42,803 nt of DNA from Chara braunii (GCA_003427395.1 BFEA01000011.1:6973188-7015990), one strand, 5' to 3'. Shown: positions 10,257 to 22,625, numbered from the stretch's first letter. Numbers and translations: made by a program. Notes: generated by a model from the letters alone, not told the origin.

Positions 10257-10471
10257 CTAAGGATAGTCGTTGACCCCTTTGATTAGCAATATGTCGGGTC
10301 CATGACTTAATATACGGTTATTTTTTAAATGAATTATTCCCGATGCCTGAAGTATTTTCAATTATTGTTTTTTTTCTAAGCAATAAGGCTGCAACGAGCT
10401 ATGTTGTCAGTGCGAATGCCCTTACAAGGGTATCTGCCATGGTTTTTGCAAGTGACAAGAAATAAGGTACG
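10257..10471. other. AT-rich spacer with a shared ACAAGGGTAT phrase
   Basis: CTTACAAGGGTATC near 10422 resembles 4706 and 8486. No gene is seen. Confidence 0.4.
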
Positions 10472-10800
10472 TAGCACCATGTTTGCATTCGGAGGCGAAC
10501 GCGAACATGTTTGCCCGAATGCGAACAAGCATTTAAAACCCTCGAACGTGAACATAAAAAAAAAAAAAAAACAATCTCAGAAACATCTGAAAAAACTATA
10601 TGTTATGTAAAATAACAATACAAGCAACTTTTGTCGTAGAGTCATGTTCAAATTCGTAGCCAATCATGAGTTAAAAATAGAAAAACCAAAACAATTTTTT
10701 GTTTTTTTTGTTTTTACGAAAAACAAGTTATGTTTGCCCGAACATATTCACGAGTTGTTCGCACGAACACAAAGGGGCGCGAACACATTCACCGTGCCAC
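10472..10800. mobile_element. Short relative of the hAT-type element (about 325 bp)
   Basis: The interior matches the left part of the 800-bp element at 3369-4168: an A run, then GAAAAA, ATATGTTATG, a TTTGTC word, and TTAAAAAT. Both ends are rich in GAACG/CGTTCG words. The tips, CACCATG.TTTGCATTCG and the reverse complement of CGAACACATTCACCGTG, pair only partly. I find no convincing 8-bp duplication, so this copy is older or truncated. Confidence 0.55.
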
Positions 10801-12084
10801 GCAAGAAAAAAGTTTAGAAATTTGAGCGCATTAAGTGAGTCACAATGATTTTTTTCTTTTACAATGAGTGAATGTTTGAACTGAAAGGAGAGAGTGTGTG
10901 GGCTCGCAGTTTTGAGGGGGGGGTGATGTTCCTTATTGATGTTATAGAGCCTTTGCATCCGCCAACCAACTTTTTACTTTGATTAAACTAGGACTAAGTG
11001 ATCATTTCCACTGATATGACTGTGGTACACGTGCACTCACGTGGAGAGCGACTTCTGTAACAGTGCAACTTTGTATGGTGGACTGAGTGAACGGTGGAGT
11101 AAGAACACGGATCGGCCCCCCACACTGTAGATATGGGATCTTGGCGGGCGTGGGTTTGATCAATAGGCGAAGGAAATGACCATGGTATGTTTCGGTAAGC
11201 GCACTCGTCAAAGGATGTCTTTTTATATAGATTCGCAACAGTAAATTTGGTAGGAAGGCCAGGTTGTGGCCTTTAAATGTTTTCGCAGGCGCAAGCATAG
11301 ACACTTATTTCTATAGACTTTTGTGACTATTGATCTCAACCTTGAGCCTAATACTATTGGTTACGGTGTTAGACTTTCATGCGACAGGTTCGGGGATCGA
11401 AATGAGCGGGCGATAGTGAAGGGGCGATGGAGCGTTTGAAGAAAACCGAGGGGTTGAGGCACCGGCGGGGTTGTCCCGACAACAAACCTGTTTGGCAGAG
11501 GAGAGGGGGTCCGCGATGGTCCCTTCCCACCTGGTCTCCTCACCTTTCGCTATATTTATTTATATTTTAGTTTTTTACTTTTTTATTTATTTTTATCCTT
11601 TGGTCCCGTTTCTATTTTTTTGGACGGGGTACCGATACCGAGACCGGTGTCGGAATAGTTCATTTGGCAGGCATATGAATTGTTGAAATATAGATATAAG
11701 TTCGACCTTTATTGGGTCAGGCGGGTGAGAATGGGTGTTTTTACGCAAAGGAAATACCACTACTTTTAACGTTAGTTGATTTATTTCATGAGGTAGAGCC
11801 GGGGTTTTGCCCTTGCTTTTCGAGCCAAGGCGCATACCCTCGTGGCCTGTCCAATCCAAGCCAAAACCAGCGTCAAGTGGGAAATTTGGTTGGGATTGCA
11901 CGACTGTGGGTGAACTGCCTACCACCCACAATCTGTTGTGAGAGGTTTAAGTGTGAGCATGCCCTTTACGACCCTAAAAATTGTGAACTAGGCCTGAACA
12001 GAGCGGGTCAGGGGCGCTGTGGCGGAGGCCTACGACAATATGTGCAAAAATTGTCCGTCGGATTTGAGTATAGGGGCGCAAGAC
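10801..12084. other. Intergenic stretch, no supported gene
   Basis: Contains a C8-like G run near 10916, T-rich blocks near 11560-11610 and several unremarkable frames. The longest, 140 codons at 11712-12134 on the plus strand (opening at TTG), overlaps open frames on the opposite strand and has no domain I recognise. The strand asymmetry needed to favour any of them is absent. Confidence 0.4.
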
Positions 12085-12087
12085 TAG

Positions 12088-12807
12088 TTGAACCGCCCTG
12101 TAGCCGGTCCCCCTCGAAGTTTCCCTCAGGATAGTTGGAGCTATCGAGGAGACGAGTTGCGCCAACGCTATCGGATCGAAGGCGGGGAAGATGAGGGAGA
12201 TGACAAAGGAGATGGTGAAAACGGTCCAGGGACGTGCCAAAATGGGCAACACGACTACATGCCGGATTGTTGGAGGCTTATAACACATTGGTCCCCGATG
12301 TCCGGGGAGGGCACCTGGATTACCACTATCATAAACTATGACGGGGAAGATGGGGCCAAGTTGAAGATCAACGTGGAGGGGCCGAGAGAGGAGGAGATGA
12401 GAAAGGACCCGAAACTATAGGCTGACGTAAAGGAGGCAAAGAACAGAGCAAAAAGAAGATGCCGAAGAGATGGGTTTATTGCCGAGGTCCAAGTGACAAT
12501 TGCGTACCATGAGGTTGAGACCTCTACTGGTACCACAAAGCAAGAGCAGCAACACCTGGACCGAGACTTAGAGGGTGAGCGCGAGATCAGTGCAGCAGAG
12601 ACCCTGTCCTCACACGGAGTGGACCAATGGCGTCGGGACCATCCGCCTGCTAAGCCTATGGAAAGCGATTTAGAGGCTAACTCGTGGCAACGGAAGGATG
12701 AGGACTGCCAGGCTGCCAGACACAGAGGTAAATCACGATCAGGGAGAGAGACCAGGTACTCGGGAAATGAAAAACGTCACTTCCTAGGGACTTCAGTCGT
12801 GTACTAA
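12088..12807 (+). pseudogene. Charged reading frame of about 240 codons broken by one TAG
   Basis: The same frame runs from 12088 to 12807 and is interrupted only by TAG at 12418-12420. It opens at TTG right after a stop, so no proper start is present. The product would be hydrophilic: an acidic Gly/Asp/Glu patch near codon 30 (GGEDEGDDKGDGENG), a Lys/Arg-rich patch after the stop (KEAKNRAKRR), then a Glu/Arg/Gln-rich tail. That composition could fit a decayed structural (gag-like) protein of a retroelement or a nuclear protein, but no motif proves either. The plus strand is purine-rich here, which lowers the stop frequency in some frames. One alternative is a chance frame. Confidence 0.35.
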
Positions 12808-14450
12808 AGGGAGACAAACAGTGAACGCGCTAGTGGATTATCTCCGAAAGGAACAGGCATGTTTGAACTGTTGTCGTCAGTTTGCTTTCCGCGTGGAAAA
12901 GTCGATGTGAGAGGGAGACAACAAGAGGTTAACTCACGATCACAGGGGTAGTGAGCGAGAAGCAGGTAGTTACGGGGGCGCTGAAGAAGAGTGAGAAAGA
13001 GAAAAAAAGACATTTCGCACGATCTCTTTTGTTGTTGACATCAACCCAAGACAAGTGACGCACTGACTTCACGTATGTGGTAACGAGGGCTGAATGAGAG
13101 AGTCAGTAAGTAACGGAAAGCAAGGGCGCCAGACCCAAGCTGGGGGGTTGGCGACTCATGAGCATGGTTTGGAGTTAAGCTTGCAGTAGTGACAGGACTG
13201 AGATCGCGGGACGATCACTGTATAATCGAGCATCATGGTTAGAAAGTGAGGATAGGCAGAAGCAAAGTAAAAAATAGAGCGTGTGTCAAGACTTTAAGTG
13301 AGAATCCCGCAAGCTAGAGTGCGCTCATTGTCAAACGTTCCGGGTGGGCTAGCTATTGAAAACGAGTCACGAGAGGGACAATTGAGACACGCGAGTTTGT
13401 ACTGCTAAGTCACCCCGTTCACTCACGAGGGCAACCTATGATGAGGCCCATGGGGACGAATTGAAACGGTACGTTAAGTAATAATATTGGACATTTCCTG
13501 GAGAGACTAACGTCGATTGAAGTGCTTTATGCACGGATCCTCATTGGAAATGTTGCTAGCTTTTGTATATAGTCCGCTCTCATCTTTCTATTGTTGGAGA
13601 GAGGAAGAGAAGCATAGCACTGATAAGTGTGGCTACAACCAGGTGACGTGCAAGAACTCTGGAAGATGGACAAACTTGAGCTCACTGTTGACAGTACCTT
13701 GATTTGATTTTCTAGTTATTTTCTTGTACTTCCCATATTCAGAGATTCGCCAACTGTAGCATGATGCTATTCGCGACTCCTGGCTCGAGGACGGGCAAGT
13801 CATAACACTAGTATGACACTAGCGATTATTGTCTAGCATGCATGAAAATAACATACATTGAACTTAACATTTTTCCCATCGGTAAACTGTTTTCCTCAAT
13901 AGTTTCTCGCTTTCAGCGCACTGTTACGAATGGACGGTATTGTATTGAAAATTGTCATAGTATGGTTGTGGGCGAAGAAACAAGAACCATTGGGTTTATG
14001 ATACTAGGGATATAGATTGGGGAAACTAATCTTGTTGATTGGAAAAAAATGAGATCGACAGGATTGTTGACGCCACTTGTTATTATGTGTGATTGAACAA
14101 CTCTCTTGTTGCTGCAGCAGGAACGTATGTGCCACGGAGAACTCACTTGAGTGAAGAAAGACTTGTGTATCTCTCTCATATTTCTGCCATTGCATTATTC
14201 CCATAACAGTGAGAAAGAAGAGAGGGATAGTAGTACAGAGAGTGTTGTTAGCCTTGTGACACAACTTTTCGAGGGTAATCAAAGCTTTTGCGATAACTCA
14301 TGTCATCATTTATGTTTCTCTTGTTAATATGATTCCGAATTGGCCGACGATCAACTGAAGTCAATCTCTATATTATATAAGAGAGTGCACGAACTATGAC
14401 CAACGCCGACACGTGAGTGGATACTTTGTATCTGGTTAGACGAACACTAC
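12808..14450. other. Intergenic stretch, no gene seen
   Basis: No repeat or frame stands out. Minus-strand frames at 13955-14282 overlap each other and have no motif. Confidence 0.45.
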
Positions 14451-14453
14451 GTG

Positions 14454-14552
14454 CTTCCAAGTGAACGACTATAGTTACCTTATAAGTACATGTCACTTAT
14501 TGAAGTAATGTGGATCGACTATGTCACTTACCTTCCAAGTGAACGACTATAG
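14454..14552 (+). repeat. Exact 21-bp direct repeat, 78 bp apart
   Basis: CTTCCAAGTGAACGACTATA plus one G occurs at 14457-14477 and 14532-14552 (about 75-78 bases apart). The intervening DNA also repeats GTCACTTA words, suggesting a local duplication. Confidence 0.75.
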
Positions 14553-15984
14553 CAGCTAATCACGTGAGAGATACCCATGATCGAGCAAACCAGATAAGGA
14601 AAACCTACTCTCCTCTTTTTCCTCATTCGATTATTCTAACTCGTTTGCCAACCTTATAATTTCAGTTTCATGAGTATTTGTGTCATGGATCTCCCTCAGA
14701 AAAGTGACCCATAAGTTCAACCGCCAAGAGAAGTGATTTATTTGTTTTGCTTGCTCATCGTGCTTTAAGTCCACCAACAGCGACACATGTTCAACTAAAA
14801 TCTGTAATTAAGGTGTATTATCTGATGGGCAAGAAACTGCTCATTCTGACGAATGTTGTTTATCTGTTGGTCAAGTTCCTGTTCGACAGGGATTAGTTGC
14901 AAGAGGTTGTGACGATAATGATTCGATCACAGTTTAGTCCCTAAACTTCACTCATTTCTTCTTCCTCGTAATATCTCAAGGGTTGACTTGAGCAGGGAAT
15001 GATAAGTGTAGGAATTGATGTTACTGACCATTCTAAGTGTTTAAAGTCTTCGATGCAAAATGACGCACCTAGCATTAGTGCCTGATTAGTCGTGCTTGTT
15101 GTGTCTAGTGCTTGAGCGAGGTCCACACTATATCTTGCTACATGTTGCGCCTGTGTATTGTATAAGTAAGGGTCACTTCTGGTTATCCATGGGGAATATA
15201 TTAAAGAGGGTTGATCACTTACTAGTAACGAAAGAATGATGTTCACATGTTGTTGTATCCAGAGTGATATAAAAGGACACTATAATTTCCTTTCTGATCA
15301 ACGATGGAGAAACGACTATCATGAGAAGCATGTTGTGCACGTTTCAGGCGAGTTGGGAGGGGAAAAATGAAATCCTTAGATGTCGTGTTCTCACAAAAAA
15401 ATTAAGTCAGCTATAAGACAACACAATTAAACGCTCCCTGCTCTTTGCAATGATTAAGCAGAGGGGAAGATTCTCAGCAGAAGCGTTTCCTCTGATTGTC
15501 AGTCAAAACTCAAAGTTCACATTATCCGTCAAATATTACCGAGATTCTAACTATGATGACCCTGGGCATTGCCTAAGTGAAGGATGTATTTAACAACTCA
15601 TAAAAAATGAGTTGAGCACATGTGCTCATTAACATTATTATTTTGCTCCCTGTAATAACTCTGGACTGTATTGTACATGGGCGGCGGGGTAACTTGTCGG
15701 TATTTGAGGTAGTATGCAGTCAAGGACTTTGCTTTGGATGACCATATGAATACTCTCTTAGGAATGTAGCCGAGGTTCAAAGTTATCTCATTCAAATTGT
15801 GTTTCTTTTTTTAGTTTAATCTCGTTACACATGAGTACGTTTCAGTCCTATACTCATAACGGTTATATAACCAGGGCACTGTGTCTGGGGCATATCCCTT
15901 ACTGAATGTGGGTGCAACTCTGTGCGTAGGGTAGTCATAATGAGCAGGAGTGCGGTCTCTGTACTCAGGTGCATCTTGCGTTGT
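14553..15984. other. Intergenic stretch, no gene seen
   Basis: Mixed composition. A CCTGGGCATTGCCTAAGTGAAGG phrase near 15560 loosely resembles the tandem units at 18930-19275. Nothing else is supported. Confidence 0.4.
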
Positions 15985-16011
15985 CGGAGGGTCCGACATT
16001 CAGACCCTCCG
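15985..16011. other. Perfect 9-bp hairpin
   Basis: CGGAGGGTC (15985-15993) pairs with GACCCTCCG (16003-16011) around a 9-base loop. No associated gene. Confidence 0.6.
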
Positions 16012-17765
16012 CAGTGTGTCAATTGGTCACACCGGTTTGATGTTATGGCCTATGGGGAAAAGGGTATACTATTACCGTGATATGAGGGAACCGCAGTCTA
16101 GTCTGATTTGCTTGACGGCACGGGGCTGCGCTGTGGGACAAAGGAGAATTTAGTGCACACCGTGGTTAACCATGTTATATGGTTGAGGAGTCGTGTCAAA
16201 TTCCCAACGTGTGCTAATTGTAATTTACATTATTTTATTTTATTTTTATTTATTTTTATTCTGCTTCATCAAGCTATTTAGCTCTGACCATTCCGTGGTC
16301 AGTTCTACTGAGAAGCTACCGCTGATTTTTTTGTGCAAGGGGCTCGTTTAGCCTTGACAATAAACATAAAATAAAATAAAAATACTAATAAAAGAAGTCA
16401 GTCTAAGTGGTGAAGGTACTCACATTGACGAGGCTTGGATTGAGACCAGTGAGTGTCGTCGGCCCGAGATTTGTGCTACTGGGTCTGAAAACCAACTTTA
16501 TCAGTAAGACCATCTGACCTGGAAATTAGCGCCAAAGGTAGTACCGTCGGGCTTGGGCTACCGTCGGGCTTGGGCTACCTAGTCAGTACCTTCCACATTC
16601 CTACCGATGCGTACCTGCGTGCTCTGCTGCCAAATGTCGAAGGACACAACGACCAGCAGTCGGCCTAAAAAACGACCACTTGGCCGTTACAAGGAGGACT
16701 AGGGTTTGACTTTTAATCTCAGTTCTTTACACACGCTCAGGGCGAACAGAGAGGACTAGTTGTCGGGAGGCCAAGGGCACATGCTGCTGTGCCGCTTGTC
16801 AACCCGCGGAATTGCAACTTGGCAGTTAGCTTACCCTAAGGCTTTGACTTGCGACATTCAACTATTTTGATGTACGTGGAGACGAGAGAGAAGACCGTGG
16901 AAAATCTGTTGTGGCGGGCCATCACATGTGGCAGCTAAGTTCCAGCGGTGGGAATGTGATGATATACCCAACTTTTCTTGCTAAGCATGATTATTAAGCA
17001 GTCTTACGATTGAACCCGCAATAGAGCTGACTCGGACTTTTTTTTGGCAAGCCCAAGCGGGACTGAGAGCAGTGAATGTCGTTCATCATCGTTAACATCA
17101 TTTTTCTCTAACTCAAATGGAAGCGACTGTTGGGTGTGGCTTGTTGTCGTCATCATAGATGGCATACCCCTTTTCAATTTAATGAGGCGAGTTGGTCAGA
17201 CTAAGTGTGCCGCTAGCCACTTTTCTTGTTGATATTGGAGAGAAGATAAATGTATGCAGTCTACGTGGAGGAACGTTTGCTTTTTTGCCCCCAGCATACG
17301 GGCCAGGTAAGAAGCCTGGTCACATTCATGCGCGGGGAAGGCCGTAGCGCAGACAGTGTACTTGAGGGGCAATGAAAAAAAAAGTGCAACATCAGGTGGG
17401 GGAATACCACCAGGGGTGAAGTATCACTCATCTTGCTGCTGCTGCTCACAGGATATCACAACTGGTCAGGCAGTCATCCTAATAGCGCAATCAACCCTTC
17501 ACCAGTGACAATTAATTAGTTGTGTTATCGTTGGGATTACAAAGTCATAAGGATTGGATGATCGGATATTGAAGGTTGGTTTAAAACTTATTAGATGCGT
17601 TGTTCCTACGCAAGGTAAGCCCTCTTAGTCATCAAAGAACAAACAGGATTCATGCAAGTATGTATATGTATATCTCTTCCTGATCAGTGGCGGCTACAGA
17701 GAAATCAGAAATTCTTGATCATGACATGAAGCCACAAATAACGAACTTGTTGCTTATGCCTTGTC

Positions 17766-17770
<5 letters not shown>
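16012..17770. other. Intergenic stretch with TTTTA blocks and a 17-bp duplication
   Basis: TTTTA/TTTAT-rich blocks at about 16228-16260 and ATAAAATAAA at about 16366-16385 flank TGACCA/TGGTCA and small stem words. A 17-base unit (TACCGTCGGGCTTGGGC) is repeated twice at 16542-16575. No gene is seen. Confidence 0.5.
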
Positions 17771-17838
<68 letters not shown>

Positions 17839-17934
17839 NNNNNNNNNNNNNNNNNNNNNNNNNNNNNNNNNNNNNNNNNNNNNNNNNNNNNNNNNNNNNN
17901 NNNNNNNNNNNNNNNNNNGGGGGGGGGGGGGGGG
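17771..17934 (+). repeat. (GA)n microsatellite interrupted by an assembly gap
   Basis: About 34 GA dinucleotides (17771-17838) run into 80 N (17839-17918) and then 16 G (17919-17934). The true sequence between is unknown. Frames reported across it are meaningless. Confidence 0.97.
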
Positions 17935-18929
17935 AGAAGATAGGAACTTACCTCACAGAGAAGGAGTTGAGGAAATTGGGGTGGGAATCCTCGCGTTAGA
18001 ATCTGATACCATGATGTACTAATTTTATCACAACTTTTGATTAGAGCTATATTTTAAAGATCGGTTTCCGCACGAATAAAGAAGACTTAAAAACGTAAAG
18101 ATTGATTATTGCGATTTTGATTTTGACAACATTAAAGTATCATTAGGGTATATCACGCGACCACCAATTTAGCCTGTGGACATTTTGCATGGTTCTCTGT
18201 GACACGTGACAGCAAGCAATGATACTGGGGTGCACCTAGCCTTTGCTTTAGGTTGGATGTTTTCTTTTGTTTGTTCCTGGATGTGGAGAAGAAGGCAGCA
18301 AATCTGAGGCTATGACAGATAGCCTTGTCGATGTTTCATCGACTCATCAAGACGCTGAGCCCTCTGCAGTCTGCAGAGCTACTCATTGTCTTTCCAAACA
18401 AACTGCATCTACGGACTTATATTATTATTGTTATTATTATTTTGGTGTGTTTCAGTTGGTTGAGAATAAGCCAATGACGCTGCCATAGCAAGGAGGGAAC
18501 TCATCATGTCTTGACAAATAGGCCGAACCAGCAGTCAGCTTTGCTGCCCAATCGGGCTAGTTAGGATACTTTAGAAGTGACCCGATTGGTTAGTACTTGA
18601 TTCTGATCTAAGCAGAGAGGGCTAAGGGTACGTTGATGTTCGACCTCTTTGCTCGGTTTGATCATTTTGAAGTAATGGATATTGAGTAATCTCTTAGTGG
18701 TGACGTACCACACGATTATGATCCAAGCGGTGCGAGCAGGTGGCCCTAAACGCGGGTCGTACCAGTTATCACTCGCGTCACTACTAATGCTGGTAGCAAT
18801 GCATTGAACACTCAATTATCAAGAAATTGCCTGCTGCAGTCCTCGAGTTAATCTAGTGGTCAAGGATTGATTGCTTGCGTGTTTGACATTAATTAGCCCT
18901 AAGTGCAGGGCATGCTACTGCCCACTTGT
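17935..18929. other. Intergenic stretch, no gene seen
   Basis: A TTATTATTATTG triplet run near 18419-18440. No supported coding region. Confidence 0.45.
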
Positions 18930-19275
18930 GATTTATTTTATTTTATTAGATTATTGACCAGCCTGTGATTGGTTGATCATACATGTTGCGGGCAGCGGTG
19001 CCCAGGCCTAAGTGAAGGTCACGTGTTGTTCACCGCTGCCACGCTCAATGAAAGTGATTTACTTTATTTTATTTTATTCTATTTTGTGATCAACTTCTGA
19101 TAGGCTGATCACACCCACGCTGTGGGCAACGGTCCCCATACCCTAAATGAGGGCCATGTGGGAGCAAAGTGCCGTTAATGCAAGAGAGGACATTGAGTTC
19201 ACTTTATTTATTTATTTATTTATTTGACTATGTGATCAGCCATTGTCTGGCTAATCATTTCTCAACTGGCAACAA
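18930..19275 (+). repeat. About 135-bp tandem repeat, two and a half units
   Basis: Each unit opens with a TTTATTTTATT block (about 18932, 19062 and 19201), followed by GTGATCA or TTGACCAGCC words, GGCTGATCA, GGGCAGCGGTGCCC or GGGCAACGGTCCCC, and CCTAAGTGAAGG or CCTAAATGAGGG. The third unit is truncated near 19275. Confidence 0.75.
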
Positions 19276-19339
19276 CGCACTTATAATAGGTGAGGACCCC
19301 GTGCAGTAATTGAATAGGAGTAGTATTCTACATGTCCCT

Positions 19340-19680
19340 GTGTTCTATTTGAACATGGGTAATGCAGAAGTCCAGAATTGCACCCCTGAGTTGTATACGA
19401 ACAGAGGCAACAAATAATTGTACCCCCATGGTACAATCAAGCAAAACGACACTAAAACTATATTGATGTTAGTATTTGAGCAGGGGCAACGTGGAGCTGC
19501 ACCCTGTGCTGCACCTAATGTTTTAATTGAACAAGAGGTGAGCAAGCCGCATCCTTGTGCAGTAAGTAACCAGGGAGCATGCAAGTTGCACCCCTGTGCA
19601 GAATATGAGCTGCCGAAATACTGCCCCACTAAGCAATATTTGAACTGCTGGTCTATAGCACACGAAAGATAAGGGATTTT
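19340..19680 (+). repeat. Degenerate repeat around TGCACCCCTGTGCA
   Basis: Variants of TTGCACCCCTGTGCAG occur at about 19378, 19419, 19496, 19547 and 19585, often preceded by GAGCANGGGCAA-like words. Spacings are uneven (38-78). The 145-codon minus-strand frame at 19345-19782 reads across this array and shows repeated AQGC words, so I treat it as a by-product of the repeat. Confidence 0.5.
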
Positions 19681-19849
19681 GCAGTGCATCTTTCCGAGTC
19701 TTAGCGGAAGATCCATCCTCATCAAGCCAGAGATAGAGAGGTAGCGCGTGTACATGAGAGGGATGTGCGTTGGTGAGTGCACTCAGCATATATGGGGAAA
19801 CACAATGGATGCACTAGTGCAGATAAGCATAGAAGGGAGTTTGAGTCGA

Positions 19850-19945
19850 TTGGAAATAAGAAGGATACAAATAATAACAATAATAAGAATGAGAATAAAC
19901 ATAAAAAGAGAAAGGAAAAAAATAGAAAAAAAAAAAAGATTGATG
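19850..19945 (+). repeat. Purine-rich low-complexity stretch
   Basis: AAT, AAC and AAG triplets pass into A-rich sequence with few pyrimidines. No gene. Confidence 0.7.
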
Positions 19946-20089
19946 GGCGTGATGGATGAGAGATCACGAAGTCAGGGAGGACCAAGTTGGTCAGTCTCAT
20001 GATTCTTTTCACCATGAGATGAAAAAAATTTTGAAACTACCATTGTAAATTTGCAAATTCCATAAATGTCATTGAACTATCGAAATTCT

Positions 20090-20520
20090 AAATACCCCTC
20101 TATGGCTTTGAAAGTACATCAGCGCTCTGTGCTGCTGCCAATTAGCGCGGTGACAACACACTGTGTGGGCACACAATGGCGTGCTAGACTGACATTACTT
20201 AGAACAGTGGCAGTATACTATGTGAAAACGTCCTCGCAAGTTGCTGCAGTGACACTATGCTATGTGAAGTTGTTTACCAGAGGCAGAACACTATGTAGAC
20301 ACATGGCATGAGCACATGACCATCATGCTAAGCTGATCCTGTATGGGTCGGCTACAACATACCACGCGAAGACATTAGGGGCAGGTTGAGTGAAAAACGA
20401 TATTTGAATATAACAGTTGTGTGCTAGACTAATCTTACATGACGCAGTGACAGTACAGTGTGTGAGGACTTTAGCACAGTGGCAGTATCCTGTGTGAGAG
20501 AAGCAGTGGGCTGTGCTTGC
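20090..20520 (+). repeat. Degenerate repeat around CAGTGGCAGTATACTATGTGA
   Basis: Related words occur at about 20206, 20248, 20280, 20446 and 20477, mixed with GTGTGNNNNCACAATG and GTGCTAGACT words that also recur (about 20180 and 20421). Spacing is irregular. This looks like a decayed minisatellite. Confidence 0.5.
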
Positions 20521-20899
20521 AAGCTCAGGAAAGTTGAACAAATTAGTGCTACGCGACAACAACAGTTGCATGTGGGACACTGAGCTATTATCGTTTCAAC
20601 AAACAGTGTTTGACTCTGAGGTTAAGCCTAATGTTTTTTTCCAACTACGATGTGACTCTAGCTCAACATATCCTGTCTAAAAGGTCTGCTGGGCCACTCC
20701 CAACAGACTGTACATGTGGAATCAGAGATCTAACCGAGAAGACTTGAACTACACAAGGTAAATAAACTAAAGATATGCGGACGGAACAAACCCCATGCAG
20801 CCCAGTAGACTCTCAAAGAGACCTTGAGCAGATTCAACCAAGAAGGAAAGGAATCAGGGGGAGGACTTCAGTGAATATAGAAAATTATTACTAGAACTC
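20521..20899. other. Intergenic stretch, no gene seen
   Basis: No repeat or coding signal stands out. Confidence 0.4.
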
Positions 20900-22410
20900 A
20901 GTAAACGGTTAAGGAGAAGGAGACTTTGACGAGCAGGACTGTGTTTCACAGCAAACGGCATGCTTAAAGTTGAGTTTAAAGTAAACGGCAGACTCAGGAT
21001 CGAGACAACAACAGCAACGACCTCTGATATAGGGAACTGTAGTCTCAGCAAGTCGCATGCGAAGACTCATCAGAGCTCGAAAACCAATATCTCATGGACT
21101 CAGACCAGCGACAGGGGAACTCAGACCTTGTGGCTCGGGCCAAGGAGGATTCTCAGTCACAACAGATCCCACACTAAATCTCAGTTGCAAAAATCTCAAC
21201 AAACTTCAGTGACAGAGGACTGTCGTCGCCACATCGTTTCAACCCATGTTGGAATACACTCTGATGTCACAGAGCTAACTCTCACAGAATGGATGTTCCA
21301 CACCTACGGTTCAGTGAATCCGGCTTGTCCCTGTAAGCTCACACAAGTCTCAGTAAACTTGAATCATCGTTAGTGAGTTTAGTCTCTTACCAGCAGTCTC
21401 ATCTCAGCACCAATGGGTCCTGTTCGGTTTCATGAAGTTTGGTTCAGACTTGGTGATAGCATCTCATCTCTTATAGTTCAATTCCGTTTTAGTTTTAGAA
21501 TCTAAGTGTGACTCTCAGAATGGAGTGCAACTTAGTGTAAAACCAGACCTCAGTGTTGTTTTATCAATAATCTCAGTTCAAATGAAGCGCAACTCGGCCT
21601 ACAAGACTCAGTAAAACTCAGTCACGGTTTTAGCCACATAGTTTCAGTGAGTCTGGGATGCAATTCTCATACCAAATTCGGTCAGTCTTGTCAACAATTT
21701 TTTTTTTAAGTTTCAACAAGGTCTTCAATACGAGTCTCAGCAAGTTCTCGGATTGACTTCTGTGAACTCAGTCTAAGCAAGTTAAGTGCGACATTGGTGA
21801 ACTCAGGTCAGTTTCAACATGATCGGTTCAGTTTTTGTAAATTTAATCTGAATCAATGAACTTTGATCAGTTGCAGTGAATTCACTGCAAATTTAGACAT
21901 CTCATATCAATTTCAGCAAGTGTAGTTCAGAGACAGTGAAGGCGGTCTAGTTTCGGCGAGTCCAGTCTCAATTTTCAGTGCAAGCTCAATTCAGTTCTCT
22001 TCAGATCTGAGTGCGATTTGCAGAGTATACTCAATTCAATCCCTAGATCAGACCCAAGTACTGTTTTTTAAGTAAGTTTCAGTTCAATCCCCAGTGCAGT
22101 ATCAGCGGGTTCATCTCAGTTTCATTGAGCTCGGTCTGATGGACTTAATCTCTACAAGTTCAATTCAGTTTCAGTAAGGTCAGTGAAAACAGTTTTATCT
22201 CTCTAGTCCAATTCAGTTTTCAGTAAGTTCACTTCAGACTCAGCGAATTCAACTTCACCTCAGCGATTTCACTCCAGCTTTGATTTCATTCAGTTCTCAG
22301 TTCAGTCTCAGTGACCCTGATCTCAGTGAGTTCAATTTTCAGTTTCAGTGAGTCCAGACTCAGTGGACTCAATCAATGGTCTCAGCTTACTCTCAGTCGG
22401 TTCCGTTATC
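20900..22410 (+). repeat. About 1.5 kb dominated by TCAGT words
   Basis: Words such as TCAGT, TTCAGTNAGT, TCTCAG and TTTCAGTGAGTTCA recur every 10-25 bases throughout, densest at 21300-22400. No fixed period is obvious by eye. Strand bias is strong: TCAGT far outnumbers ACTGA. The 137-codon plus-strand frame at 20960-21373 reads through this repeat (many Ser, Thr and Gln) and is not evidence for a gene. Confidence 0.75.
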
Positions 22411-22423
22411 AGGGAACATAATG

Positions 22424-22625
22424 TTGGCCATAGCGGGAGGTCCCGGTGGTAGCAGCGACACCGCTGGTCATAACAGACAGTTCCGATAATAGCAGCGATA
22501 ATGATAGCCACAGTGGGAGGTCCCGGTGGTAGCAGCAACGACATTGGTCACAACAAGCAATCTCGATGACAGCAGCAATAGTGTTGGTCATAACGGACTC
22601 TCCTGGTGAAAGCAAGGACAACACA
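22424..22625 (+). repeat. 40-bp minisatellite, five units
   Basis: Five consecutive units of about 40 bases, each with TGGTCATAAC or a variant, GGTCCCGGTGGTAGCAGC or a variant, and AATGA, GACAT or AGTGT at the join. It begins where the TCAGT-rich block ends. Units 1 and 3 are the most alike. Confidence 0.85.

Noticed and set aside
19345-19782. 145-codon minus-strand frame
   Set aside because: It reads through the degenerate TGCACCCCTGTGCA repeat, which explains its repeated AQGC words.
20960-21373. 137-codon plus-strand frame rich in Ser, Thr and Gln
   Set aside because: Follows from the TCAGT-rich repeat and has no domain.
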